Positions 36,895 through 49,159 of a stretch of 64,000 nt of DNA are shown piece after piece. Position 1 is the stretch's first letter; the number at the start of each line of letters is the position of its first letter. This DNA comes from Polyodon spathula (taxonomy: Eukaryota > Chordata > Actinopteri > Acipenseriformes > Polyodontidae). Position numbers and translations under genes: made by a program. Location: positions 65,552,256 through 65,616,255 of the forward strand of contig NC_054539.1 in the NCBI RefSeq assembly GCF_017654505.1, read 5' to 3'. The notes under the pieces are model-generated. The model was not told where the DNA came from. It saw only the letters and a program-made list of their open reading frames with translations, and made no database searches.

Positions 36895-39532
36895 CTAAAA
36901 AAAATAAAAAAATAATAAACCAATAAAGAAATATAGTTGTCAACACATTTCTGAAAGTCTGTTAGGCCTCTGTGACGTACATACCAGATGTTAAATGCTA
37001 AACAACTAAACACTCTACAGTGTGCACACTGTCGAACAGTAATGAACCCCATACTGTACTGATTGTCCCGGGACTACCATGTTCATCATCTATCTAATAT
37101 TCTAAATACCTCATGGTCACAACTTTTGGAAAATCATCTAAAAATGCCCACAAGTCCATCAAATTTGGACAAGCTGTTTCCAAGACACAGTCTCCAAAAG
37201 CTTATAGTAGGTGTCACCACAACCTAGATTCGCACTGTGTTGTATAACCTCTTGTAACAAATGCCCAGGCAAAGTATAATAAAATTGTGGTTAGCAGTTC
37301 TGAAGACCAGAACCCATGAACAAGTAGGCCATGATAACCTATATTATGGTACCCTCAAGAACTTGTGCTGAACAGTCATGTCCATACCAAGTTTCATCAT
37401 AACTGGGTGAGCTGATATCTCTGAAAGCAGGTCAGTACCATAGGTTTTTAAACAGATCTAGACCTGCTGTACTGCCATCTAGTGCCTTACACAGAAAGCC
37501 TCAGTGCTGAGCTGACACCCACAAAATCCGTTCCAAATCCTAAATTCCAAATACAGCGAATCAAAATCAAAATTATCAAGAACAATAAGATGCCTCGCAA
37601 AAATACATTTGTAATTAGCCATCAATGCAGTAAGAAAGCAGGCTCCTTTTTTTGTATAATGGATAACAAGAGATATTTTGCATCTGTACTGTTTAGAACA
37701 TACAATAAAGCTGCTGTGTATGAACATTTTGCTCTTTCCAAATGTAGTACATACAATTACATGTGTGCAAATGTTTGAGTACATACTCTCCTGAGGATAT
37801 TGATAACCAGAATTAAAAGAGTAAGTAGTGGGGGTCCGAGAAATATAACGTTAAACCCCTCAAGTGTTGCTACAGCTGTTTAAATAACGTACCTGTAATT
37901 TTTTTTTTCATTGTTAACATCCTGACAACTGTTTACAATTATATCTTTAAAGTCTGCATCAAAGCTCTTTTTGAAATGACCGCTCTAGTGCACTGGGGTT
38001 TGAGATCTGTCCTCAATCACTGCAGGAAGAGCGATAAAACAAAATGTAAAAAAAAAAAAACAAAACAACAAGTCCTCTGGCCAATAATCCTTACACCATT
38101 ACTTTATTAGACCAGATATTTTGAAAAGAGTTTTGAAACAGACTTTAAAGTTATGTGGAAAAACTTCTCAAGATGTATAATGCTATATTTTGTAGCTATA
38201 TATTTTTTGGAATCCAGCTACTTACTCTTTAAGACTAGTTAAGCAAGGGTTTGATCATAATCAAGAAGCAACTCCTATGCTTAGATGTCTCATATTACAT
38301 ACATTTAAGAAACCAGTATCATTCTAATAGACGTTTCATTGTTCCCATGTCTTTGAAAGCAAGTTATTTGTTTGTTTTTTTTGTTTGTTTTTTTTCCCCA
38401 TGGTTTCCCACAAATACAATCAGCGTACCAGTGTTATGTACCGATACTATAACAACAGCCACTGCTTAACCTGTGAATCTCTGTGCCACTGTAGGGGGTT
38501 GGGTTTGTTACACAGATACATGTCTACTTTGGAATCGAGATGCAAATTCAGGTCTATATTATTCAAACTCAAGCCCTTATAAAGGCCAGTCTTTATTCTG
38601 AAAAACTTTTGCGTGGTTTTCTCAGGCATAGCTTTGGTCAGCCTAAACTGAACTTGACTCATCAGTACTTGGAGTGCATCTCTTGTACCAGCACATCTAA
38701 TATGAGAATCAGGCCAATATAAACAAAACACTGCATTACAGTGCCAATACCAGTGTCGTGTTATTTTAAGGTATGCGGATAAAAGGTGGTACGCAGCTCG
38801 CACGTGCCTAAACAACTTCGGCTTAAAAAGCATGGGAGTGCCGAATTCAAATCGGGTACATTTTGCTGTTTTGGGGTTTTTTTTCTCATCTTTTTAAATT
38901 TAATTTCTCATATTTTTCCACCATTAAGAAATAGTATGCAAATATTAATCATATTCAATAAATGTACCTGTTTGACAATAGGAAAACACATCACATCGCA
39001 ATTGATTGCACCTGTAGCACAATCTCACAGCATACCACTTGCAATGTGACAGTGTACCACTGTCTAACATTACACCGGTCATGTTTTGGTATGCGTACCA
39101 CATTGTGACGACGTACCACTTTATAACACTACACAAGCACTGTCCTTAGACATTCATTGTTCGGTTTATCAACCACAACGCTGTAAGGATCCCTGATACT
39201 GCTTCATTTTTTTAAAAATTATCCTCCAATATGTCCAAAATTACTGTATCAGTTTTGATCAGTCAATATAATAAAATTCACTATTACTAAAATAACTGCA
39301 TCACACAAAGTAACTTAAATGAAACGCATCTAAGTGGTTGAAACAAGTGTCTCAATTCTACCTATGCGTCCTGATCTCAGACCGCAGTTCGAAGCTAACG
39401 TCAATCGCCATATAAAATGAAAATCAAAAGCAACATTTATCACAGTACGTTATTAATAGTGACCTAATCCAAGATTTGGAAAACGCGATTTTTAATTTTT
39501 TGACACTTACCTTTTCAAATCAAAATGTGGTA

Positions 39533-39533
39533 T

Positions 39534-39573
<40 letters not shown>

Positions 39574-39574
39574 T
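39533..39574. repeat. (TTCT)n microsatellite
   Basis: About ten TTCT units, reading GAAA on the minus strand. It is about 20 bp from the donor-like site at 39512. Confidence 0.95.
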
Positions 39575-40108
39575 AAGTTCTTTCTTTCATTAACGCTGCA
39601 TTTTAAAGTTTTTACGGGGGTATACAGCTTGCCTTGCCTTAAAGCTAAGACAAATGCTTTTTTTGAGTTATTCCCTTTGAGCGAATAACAAGAACAATAT
39701 ATGCATGGGCAAATTTCAGATTAGTTGAGAGACAGCCGTGAATACAAGCGTAGGCAACTTTGTGTTAGGTCCAGTTATTCTTGGAAACCCGCAAATGATT
39801 AGGTTGAGGCAAGCCAGTCACCCTGGGTCTGTTTTCCTCGCCTCGCAAGAAGCAGTTTATCTTCAGGATTGTAATTTAAAAAGTCGTAAGTACTGTATTT
39901 CTGAAGCAACTCTCCCCAGCCCTTTTTTTGGCATTAGTATACAGTAGTTAGGTGGGTGTTTTACTATATTTGTTTTTTGCGATAGCGCCCTCTTATGTTT
40001 GTGTTGTGGAGATGCTTTTTAGCATATTCTGTAACATTCTGCACGACAGTGTGTAAAATCAATGTTATGATTGTAAAAACAGTAGAATTTAATACAATAT
40101 GTAAAACT

Positions 40109-40110
<2 letters not shown>

Positions 40111-40179
<69 letters not shown>
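40111..40179. repeat. (TAA)n microsatellite
   Basis: About 23 perfect TAA units. Confidence 0.95.
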
Positions 40180-40180
<1 letters not shown>

Positions 40181-41115
40181 GATCCATCAGCAAACACACT
40201 GCATTTCATGAGAAGGCTGTTATAGTCAGTTTTTGTTGGTAGTTTTCAAAGACTATTGGTGGTATTTTAAGGATTCAGCTGCTTATCTATAACATACATA
40301 TACTATAGCCATAAGGTGTGTGCACTGCAATTATATTGCAAACAGGAAGTTCCCTTTACCTGGCAGATTGATATGTGTTTAGGATGCCAAGTGTAAGATG
40401 CTAGGTGAAAATACTCACACACAGCATTAACCTCCTTGTTATTTGAAGTGCTGGTTTTTATTTCATGTATTTATTTATTTGTTTTTAATGCTTGAACCTG
40501 CACCCTAGAAAATCTTGACATGTCACTTGCTGTTGTGCGACATGGTATTTTCTAAATGAGCTCTAGTTATTGCAGCTAGAATGAGTTACATGTATTGTTC
40601 TTCAACCCAGACAGTTTGCAAAGCTGTGTTAAAAAAAAAAAAAAAAAAAAAAAACAAAATTGTTGTAAAGTGTGAATTGTTAGAAGGTGTGTCAGTACAG
40701 ACCAAGAGGTAGATTCAGTGCAAAAATAGTGCTGCTTAATGACCCACTTTATTCATTGTCCGTTTTCATGATGCTAATAAATCAAACACCCACTGAATAC
40801 AGCACTCAATAATAAACATGTTTAAATAAATAAACAAAAACTAACATTCCCCTTAACTGAAAACACAAATACAGAGCCTCTGGAATTGCTGAATTAATTT
40901 GTCAAAGAACAAGTGTAAGGCTTGTATAAGAAAATTAATAATAGTTATTACACAATAAGCATGGGGAGGTGTACAGAGCAAAAGGGGATAGTGCAGCTGT
41001 TCAAGTCTCACTTCCTGTGTTCCCTGTATCAACCCCAATCAATATAAGGGAACCTAACAGTCCAAATGCAAACATGCACTCATTAAAACTTGTAACCAAA
41101 TGTTCTCTGATTTCC

Positions 41116-41194
41116 ACAATCACTTATGTTGAATACTATATATACTGTATACACAATCACTCATGCTGAATACTATATATACTGTATACACAAT
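41116..41194. repeat. Two-copy 37-bp tandem repeat
   Basis: ACAATCACTTATGTTGAATA and the following TATATACTGTATAC recur after 37 bp with two substitutions. A partial third unit begins at 41190. Confidence 0.85.
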
Positions 41195-41427
41195 CTTGAT
41201 CCTAAATAACAGTCCTTCTGAAACTCTTATCTGACATCCCTGCTGCAGAGATACCTCAGCAGCAGATCAACCAGACCCAAGTAACCCAATTCAGACAGGA
41301 TTAATCAGGGTGTATAGTCTTTATAATAATGAACAGGGTCATATCAATAGCGCTGAAGTGGAAATGCACAAATACAATAAAGGACAGGAGGAGCGATGCC
41401 TACACTGTCTGACATTAAATAATCCAA

Positions 41428-41615
41428 TTTACAGAGGTAGGCTGTGAACTGTGCATTATATGCAGAGTCACTTACTGTAGGACAATTATTTAACATCTCA
41501 TCTGCAGGATGGAGCACAAGGAGGTTAAGTGACTTACTCAGGGTCACACAGTGAGCCAGTTAGTGCCAGAGGTGGGATTTGAACCGGTGACCTTCTGGTT
41601 TCAAGCCCTGGACTC
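41428..41615 (-). mobile_element. tRNA-derived SINE, reverse copy 1
   Basis: The reverse complement matches the SINE at 2314-2570: B-box region GGGATTTGAACCGGTGACC as read on the plus strand, and the middle block CATCTCATCTGCAGGATGGA. The tail is truncated at the left. Confidence 0.75.
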
Positions 41616-41617
41616 TT

Positions 41618-41942
41618 TTTTAAAAAAATGTAGTCGTTGCCAATTATTTTTTTTATTTTCTCCCAATTTGAAATGGCCAATTATTATTTAGGCTCAGCTC
41701 ACCGCTAGCACCCCTGCGCTGACTCGGGAGTGGCGAAGACGGACACACACTGTCCTCCGAAACGTGTGCCGTCAGCCAACCGCTTCGTTACACACTGCGG
41801 ATTCACCATGCGCCACCCAGGAGCTACAGCGTGGGAGGATAATGAGGCTCCCCGGCAGTTAACAGGCAAGCCTGCAGACCCCCGCCAGACTACAGGGGTT
41901 GCAGGTGTGCGGTGAGCCAAGGACACCCTGGCCGACCTACAA
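41618..41942 (-). mobile_element. Dispersed short element between two SINE copies
   Basis: On the minus strand it starts AGGTCGGCCAGGGTGTCC and ends with the AT-rich tail AATTGGCCATTTCAAATTGG, GAAAATAAAAAAAATAATTG and GGCAACGACTAC followed by T/A runs. The body is GC-rich with several CpGs (ACGTTTCGGAGGAC), unlike its surroundings. The phrase near the tail is familiar from dispersed short elements in fish, but I cannot name the family. Confidence 0.5.
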
Positions 41943-41944
41943 AG

Positions 41945-42100
41945 GCTAGAGTGTGTGCGCTATGCATTAGCTGCAGAGTCACTTACAGCAACGTCTCACC
42001 CGAAAGACAGAGCACAAGGAGGTTAAGTGACTTCAGGGTCACACAGTGAGTCAGTGGCTGAGCTGGGATTTGAACTTCTGGTTACAAGCCCTTTTCTTTA
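41945..42100 (-). mobile_element. tRNA-derived SINE, reverse copy 2
   Basis: This has the same blocks as 41428-41615 (CACAAGGAGGTTAAGTGACT, then CAGGGTCACACAGTGAG and GGGATTTGAAC), with a few deletions. It is a second insertion of the family in the same orientation. Confidence 0.7.
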
Positions 42101-43399
42101 ACCTTCAAGTTGGTTACAGACTTCTATAACTTACAAAAAGCTACCAAGTTAATGGCAAATACTCCAAGTATGTCAAAATTAAGGATTCATTAGAAAATGG
42201 ATTGGAGATTTTCTTTAACTTGTTTTTTTTTTTTTTATAACATATCCATTTTGGAATAGCAATAGAACCTGGTATAAGGCCGACCTGACCAGACAGGAGA
42301 GCCCTCTTCTGTAGGTTTTATTGCTCAACTAATCTATCTGTGTCTCTCTGTGTATCTTCTGGAGAGCAGCAAGATGGAAAAGAAACATGAAGGATATGCA
42401 GGCAAAATGAAAAGTGATGGCAAAAAGATAAACTGGAAAGAATGCGTTTATAGTAGCAAATATGAATGCATCGGAAGACCTTTGATTTGATCTTAGGTCA
42501 CTTTCTTCTCTTCCAAGAGACTACATCTAACCACAAATTTAGCAGTATCCTGCTGATTTATTGAACTCTATAGAGTTTGCACCTTCCCCCAAATCCTGCT
42601 TCAAAGCTACATTTCAGTATTTAAAAAAAGAGTGCCCTTTATGCCAGAAACAATGTCAGAAGAGTATTAGTTTCACTGGCATTATTACTGTAAAAATATC
42701 AATTAAATTTGTTTTACAATCCACCTTTATGACAAGCTGTTTAAAAAAAAAAAAAAAAAAACTCTACTATTGTTGTTTTTGGTCCATTTTGATTCAAAAC
42801 AATGTTCCAGTGATGAATAAATTATTATAAACATCTCCAAAGATAGAGGTTGTAGTAGTCACGTAATAAATCCTGTGCAATTTTGTCATCACAATCATTC
42901 ATGGGATTAATCAAATAAATAACAAGTTGTTGGTTTAAAAAAAAAAAAATGCTGTAAATGTGTTTTTATCAAGAACGTATTTTTTTTTTTATTGCATACA
43001 AGTGACCACTTGTGGTCAGTCATCATTTTATCAACTGGCAATGGAGCACATACATACTCCTGTTTGCAACTGTTAAACCAGTGACTCACCCCGAAGCACA
43101 CACATCTGCATTTTGTGAAAATATTTGCTTGAAATTACAGCAAAATCCAGTGCTGACCAGAACTGGTTGTGCAGTTTTACCTGTAAAATAACTGGTTGTG
43201 CTGCTTCCATCCACTTCACTGCACAGTCTCTACTATACTGTCCTTCAAGGAATTATTTGTTAACTAAATCTAGACTTTGTAAACCTGCGTTGGGGATTTA
43301 ATCACATGACGTTATTATGGCAGCAGCATATCTAATCGCTCGTGTTCTGTTTTTAAATTAATATGAGCACTTGGTAAAACACAAAACAGCCTGAACGCC

Positions 43400-43543
43400 A
43401 AAGAAACAATAATTCCAGCAGAGGGCGCTCTACTTCATCATCACCACTAAGGTTTCCAGGTGTGTGTGTGTGTGTGTGTGTGTGTGAAGAAAGCAGCAGT
43501 ACGCTTGCGCATGGCAGACGAATAAAACATTACGGAAACGCAG
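43400..43543 (+). promoter_or_regulatory. Probable promoter and non-coding exon 1 of the SAM gene
   Basis: The segment ends in a strong donor (ACGCAG|GTAAGC). CpGs and GC-rich pieces cluster just before it (GGGCGCTC, CGCTTGCGCATGGCAGACG), in contrast to the AT-rich surroundings. A (GT)n run lies at 43460-43486. The ATG in GCGCATGG opens only a four-codon frame. Its link to the coding exons from 47463 on is inferred from strand and order. A CRE-like TGACGT at about 43309 could drive either direction. Confidence 0.35.
43460..43486. repeat. (GT)n microsatellite
   Basis: 13 GT units within the putative first exon/promoter of the SAM gene. Confidence 0.9.
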
Positions 43544-44275
43544 GTAAGCTCAAAATGTTATTTTACAGTGACGAGTAAATTGTTTAACAGCGATGACTGG
43601 TATGTATCGAATAGACTTAAAAAGTCACATGTTGAAGAAACGCAACAAATGTAGGAATCTAAAACTTTAGCGTGGGTTGCAATATTATAGGTGATGGTCT
43701 GATGTAATAACTTTTGGTATAAGCGCAGCACAGCGTCTGGACCTGGCGTACCAGTCCATTCAAATGACCACATTATAATTATTTTAGAAAACGGTTATAA
43801 TATTTTAACAACATCTTTAAAAGTTCTGATTAATGATGTTACTGTACATATTACAGATTGTGAATATGCGCTTCATTTATGCGGTAGAACGCTATATTAA
43901 AGTAGTCTTCCAAAACAAATGTGCAAGTTGTATCCTGTTTGCGTAACACTGGGTTCTCCTGTTTGTAAGGTTGTGTAATTGTAAAAACAGTTGTTCATAT
44001 TTCAAGAGCCAGGTACACATTCTTAAAAAGACGGCACCTATACTATGTGGCGGTGCTGGTTTCAGAAGCGTAAGATGATTAGGCACCAGTTGCAGAACAC
44101 TTCTGGGGCAATTGTTTAGAAAGGATCACTCTGGACGATAATTATAATATTAATCAGGAAGATGAGTTGTATTTTTCTCCCACAGCGAAACGACAGAACA
44201 CCACTTGAATGTGAAAAATGAGAGACCAGTGTTTATTATTATTGGTGTTATTAGTCATCCTAGTAGTACGACTAC

Positions 44276-44276
44276 A

Positions 44277-44331
<55 letters not shown>
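44276..44331. repeat. (AAT)n microsatellite
   Basis: About 18 AAT units. Confidence 0.95.
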
Positions 44332-44332
<1 letters not shown>

Positions 44333-44627
44333 ATAAATACATACGTACATCAACTATTATTCGATTGTTCCTCAATACAAAACAGTCCAACAATTGTACA
44401 ATTTTGTATTTAATTTTTGAAAAAAACAAAACAAAACAAACAAAACTAGCAAGTTCTGCAGTAAAATATTAACAAATGTGCAAGTGTCGTTGTATATTTC
44501 ACCGTGAAGCGGTGCAATTGTGTTATAATTATGTTGGTTTTAAATGGAAGAAACCCTTCTAAGTTATCATTTTAAATGGAAAAAAAATTCACCTTCTTTG
44601 GGAAATAATATATATTTTTTATTATAT

Positions 44628-44811
<184 letters not shown>

Positions 44812-45659
44812 CACTATATATGCAATCCCAAAAACATTGCAATCCCAAAAACATTGATAAAACATATTTTCGGTTAATAATGAAACTCTTGCTTTTAAAG
44901 ATGAGCAATTAGGGAGCACCCCTGTTGTGTCTGCACTGGGCTGCAGCTGTGAGGAGATCTCAGTGCTGACAGTGAACAGCAATCATTTTGAAACATCTGT
45001 CTCTGTACTGTGCCACTACATACTAACGGTTATGAGCACTGAATAAAGGATTTGAGGCTCATGTGCTATCAAGCAGCAATCTTTACAAGCAATTCTTTCT
45101 TTTTTTTGGTAAGAACTTGTCTTCAGGGTGTTCAAGAATAATTTTAGAAAGTCTTTAGAAGGCAGCAGTAAAGAGAATCACCTTGAATGTGAACATCTAG
45201 AGAAGCCGCTGTTGCTTTAACAAACCCAGCTTTATGATTTGTGTCGATTTTTATTTATCACCAAGAAACAAGGTGGTAAGCAGCAGGTGAGGAGGGGAAA
45301 GCATGAATTATATAAGGTAGACCCAGATTTTCAAGATGTTCATTTGGACTAACAGACAGGAACTACAATTAGATAATGAAATCTGACATTCTAGAAAATG
45401 GTAAGCACATGCCTGGCTGTAGCAGCTGTTTATTGTTACAGTCTGTTGTTACATATGAAAGAGAAACCTTTTTGTTTTGGGAGTGCACTATCATATGGCA
45501 CTGGTAGTAAATCCTGGCCCACCAAATATATTCCAGTCCAGGTCTTTATTCCAGCATGTCCCCAATTAGTTAATTGCCTCACTAGCAGGTTTAATCTCAG
45601 CAAGAACTGTTTTAGAACCTGCTTGAGTACAAACCTGGACTGGACTTGACTGGACTGGA

Positions 45660-46205
45660 CTGAATCTCAAGGGCCAGAATTAATATTTGTATTTATTTAT
45701 TTATACAGAAGATTTACCCATTGAGACTAAGGCCTCATTTACTCCTGTGAGACAATAAACTAATACATGCAACACAATATGTGCGGCTCAAACTTAGTCA
45801 GCAGCCTACAAAAAAGAACAATAAAAAACATTTATGTGTTACTGTGGACTAAAGGAAAAACAATGGCAAGAGGCTCTAAGCAATTCTAAAATATCATCTT
45901 TATAGCTAGAATAGGGGAGACTGTCAAATAACATCTTCACATCAGGAGTCAAAGAGTTCCACATTTTTGGGAGCTGAGAGGTTAATGATAGTTCCCCAAG
46001 CATGTGTGAACCGTTGGAATCCTGAGAACGTAAACTATAGCCAGTGTGAATCCTCTCCACCAGAGCATTCAGATAAGAAGGTACAAAACCTTTAAGAACC
46101 ATAAAAACAAAATCGTACCAATGAAAAATCCTACGATTTGTTAATGAGAGGCAGCCAAGTTTTATATACATATGGCAGTGGTGTGTCAAAGAATTGAGTA
46201 CCACT
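45660..46205 (-). mobile_element. CR1/L2/Rex-type LINE C-terminal fragment
   Basis: An open minus-strand frame at 46204-45839 reads KLGCLSLTNRRIFHWYDFVF, then LKGFVPSYLNALV, TGYSLRSQDS and LPKMWNSLTPDVKM. This is the region after the reverse transcriptase in CR1/L2-type LINEs (KLGWL...R, G.APSYL, SLRS, P.LWNSLP). The frame ends at 45839 and AT-rich 3' sequence continues to about 45660. No reverse-transcriptase core lies upstream, so the copy is 5'-truncated. Confidence 0.75.
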
Positions 46206-47093
46206 AATATATATGTGAATGTCAGTTTTATATCATGCAGACAAGATAGAAAGACACATATTTACTTTTTAGCCCTTAATATTTCTGTGCATTTTGCTTC
46301 ACCAAACATTCAAACCTTTTTTAACTGAGTGTGCAACACAGCAGTGAATGCTTCACTCAGGAAGTCACACATCAGTAACCCTGCTGTACACCACCACTCT
46401 ATGCGAATTCCAGCAAAGGTGTACAGCTTTGTTTCCAAACCACAATTTGCAAACCAAAAATACAGAATGTGATTATTTCACCCCATTTAATTACACCGCC
46501 TGTGATTTTTTGTACCGGGTCATGTGATTTATTAATTTTTTTCTAAGTTTAAAACTAGTATTAAAAAAAAACACAAAAGCAAGATGCTGCGTATATACTC
46601 GCAAGGCAAGTCAAAGCAAACTGTTTATCTGAGAATGGTTTAAACAGACTTGTGTTGGAAGTTTGCTGAGGGATTATTGTGTTTACTGTAGTAATCAAGT
46701 TGTTTTTTAAAAGTGTTCAAATAGTTTTGTCATTTAACCTTTTTTAGTACTGTATTCATGTTTTTACAGTAACTCTAATCCGGCACACTGTCTCATCCAG
46801 CACAGTTTCCCGATGTCGCATTGTGCAAATCTTACTGTACTGTGCACGCCTTGTCACGCTATTTTTTTAAAATAAATGTATTGTTTATACAGGTGGGACC
46901 TTCGTACCAGCATACTTAAGGAACTACATTTTAATATGTGCGTTGTACAGATGGTTTACTTATTGCTTTCTAATCCCAGTGAATCCATCTTTTAAGGTCC
47001 TAGTTGAAATTTTGTATCAGTGAATTTCTTGCCCACGTGAAAAACATGTTAATCCGCACACCTAGGGATATTGTTGGGTATGTTTTGTGTTGT

Positions 47094-47310
47094 GCCATTA
47101 AACAGTCTAGTCCTGCAGATTTTGGACCACATTTTAACACCCTGGAGTTTGTTATTGTGCTTATAAAGTGACCCCCCGGAAGTGTGTTGGTTGTTGAGTG
47201 AATCGGGCAGAGTGCTTCTAAGCTGTACTTGTGACATATTTTCACGGGTTGGAACACTTGTTAGCCTGTGAGATTGTACTCTCTAGTCTTAGCATTTTAC
47301 AAATCATGTT
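47094..47310. repeat. Unclassified interspersed repeat, copy 2
   Basis: Partner of 1021-1265, in the same orientation, sharing GGTTGGAACACTTGTTAGCC near the right end. It ends about 150 bp before the first coding exon of the SAM gene. Confidence 0.55.
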
Positions 47311-47462
47311 ATACAATATTGAATGCTGTTACCCTAGTATTCTGCCCAACCTGTACATACAATGCAGAGATTAGCAGTGTAAAAGATGCAGTTACAGTAA
47401 ATATGACCTTAGAAAATCCTTAAATTATTTACTGACTACTTTCAATTATTTTTTTTTTTCAG

Positions 47463-47530
47463 TAGGATTCAGAGAAGCTGTAGTCCGTGATTCTTAACGG
47501 ATGCAGCACACAAGTGAGCACATGTCACAG
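47463..47530 (+). CDS. SAM-domain gene, exon with start codon
   Basis: The exon lies between a strong acceptor (TTTTTTTTTCAG, ending 47462) and donor CACAG|GTCAGT. ATG at 47501 opens MQHTSEHMSQ and the exon ends in phase 0, which fits the next exon at 51794. Bases 47463-47500 are 5' UTR with in-frame stops. The start context is mediocre (C at -3). A non-coding exon probably precedes it at 43543. Confidence rests mainly on splice signals and frame agreement. Confidence 0.55.
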
Positions 47531-49077
47531 GTCAGTAAACATCACTACTAAAATAGAAACCAAGAACGTCAAATAATTAGTCATATCCCTGTTGAGTGTA
47601 TATTTTCAAGAGAAGCGGAAAACAATAGAGTCTGTAAAAGTATGTGTCTCTGCAGTGAGGTTAGAATAGAAATCCTTAGTATCTGACCAAGCAACTGTGT
47701 CTGATGCCTTCTGTAAAATTGTTAGTGTCTAAATTGTTAACACGAATGCGAAGAAAGCTGTAAGAGAACTGATTTGACCCCAACGTAGAACGTGTTCGCA
47801 GCACTCAAAAAGTAAAAATTTCTCAAGTTTGACTTTTAGAAGGCATGCTAGCTCTGGAGTTAACAAAAGTTAACAGAAGTAAAATGCTGACATAAAATCT
47901 GATCACATTGCAAAGCAGCCCTCAGAGTCTTCATTTTGCATTTGTCTCCTGTGTGTGTGTATGTGTGTGTGCATATAGTAGGGGTTTTAATCTTGACATT
48001 TACTATTGATGGATTAATCATCCCATTGATTAATCACATCTGTTTTCTAGTGATATGACATTTTCTTTTGAGCTGTACTGCAGTTTGCATTTCCTTCAGC
48101 CGAAATGCCATGTCTGAAAGAAAAAGATGAATAAATACATCAAGAGCATATATATATTGCTGTAAATTACCAGTTGCACTACGACCATGAATACTGTATT
48201 TAACAGGTCTGTTTTAGTTATACCGTAAGCTTACAAGTTTCAGACTAACAGGTAAATTACTGAGTGCTGTTTTATTTAGGTTAGCTGAAGAGAAATGTAG
48301 TTTATTACCTGCAATTTTATTTTAGTTAGCTGAAGAAAAAGTAAGATGTAGCTGTTCATTTTCTGATACAGTTTGAAAGAAATACATTGAATAAAAAGAA
48401 AAATGAGTTTACTTGCAACTAAGATGAAATGCAAATACTGTGTTCTACAGATCTTGTGAATATTGGGTTTACCTTCCAGTTGAACTTTTGCCAAGTGCCT
48501 TCTGCCAGTATTCAAGATTTAGTTTTCGTTTTTTTGATACCGCACTCAAGTAGACAAGATTAATCAATCAGTGATGTTTTAAGCACTCGAAGTCCACGGG
48601 ATTAAAGCCCTGTATGTGCATATTTTTCCATGTATAAATCATTTAGAGTCTAAAACTAAAAGAAACTCAAAATAAGCCTTTTGATGTAGTCTGCACTGCC
48701 AGGCGGTAACGCGTGAGCTGGTTTTCGTTGTCACAGACAAAACCTTGCATACAGTAGATATGATTGGTCGATTATCACCCATTAAAACATTTTTGTGATG
48801 GCACTCTTTGATCTTTTAATAGAAGAATTCTCTGCATTTACATTTCTAAAGTGGCAGGGGTGGATTTGAAAATAAGGGGCATGAGCATCAGATTAACTTG
48901 TTGATTAACGAATCCACACTTTAGGCTTTGAATCCAAAATAAAATAAAATCAGCCCTCTTCAATTGACCAAATATGCTTTCATTTATAACTCGAACACAG
49001 TTTTATTTTATCGAATATGAAATTAATTGAATTTAATTGGGATATTTTATTTACAGCTCAAACAGTTTCAGTTTGTA

Positions 49078-49159
<82 letters not shown>

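Larger units (their letters stand above)
36895..43399. other. Region 5' of the SCARA5 coding exons
   Basis: The SCARA5 non-coding first exon should lie here or further right, but I cannot fix it. A strong minus-strand donor (AAAAG|GTAAGTG) sits at 39512/39511 next to a TTCT repeat, and another (GGG|GTGAGTC) lies near 43094. The stretch also holds microsatellites and the SINE cluster. Confidence 0.4.

Noticed and set aside
38750..38865. tRNA-like B-box phrase GAATTCAAATCGGG
   Set aside because: There is no A-box at the right distance and no cloverleaf can be drawn.
39512..39700. SCARA5 non-coding first exon ending at donor AAAAG|GTAAGTG
   Set aside because: The donor is strong, but the exon would contain a TTCT/GAAA microsatellite and there is no promoter evidence. 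It is kept only as a possibility.
46770..46850. Second pogo-like end (TAATCCGGCACACTG)
   Set aside because: It is a short resemblance only, with no partner end seen.
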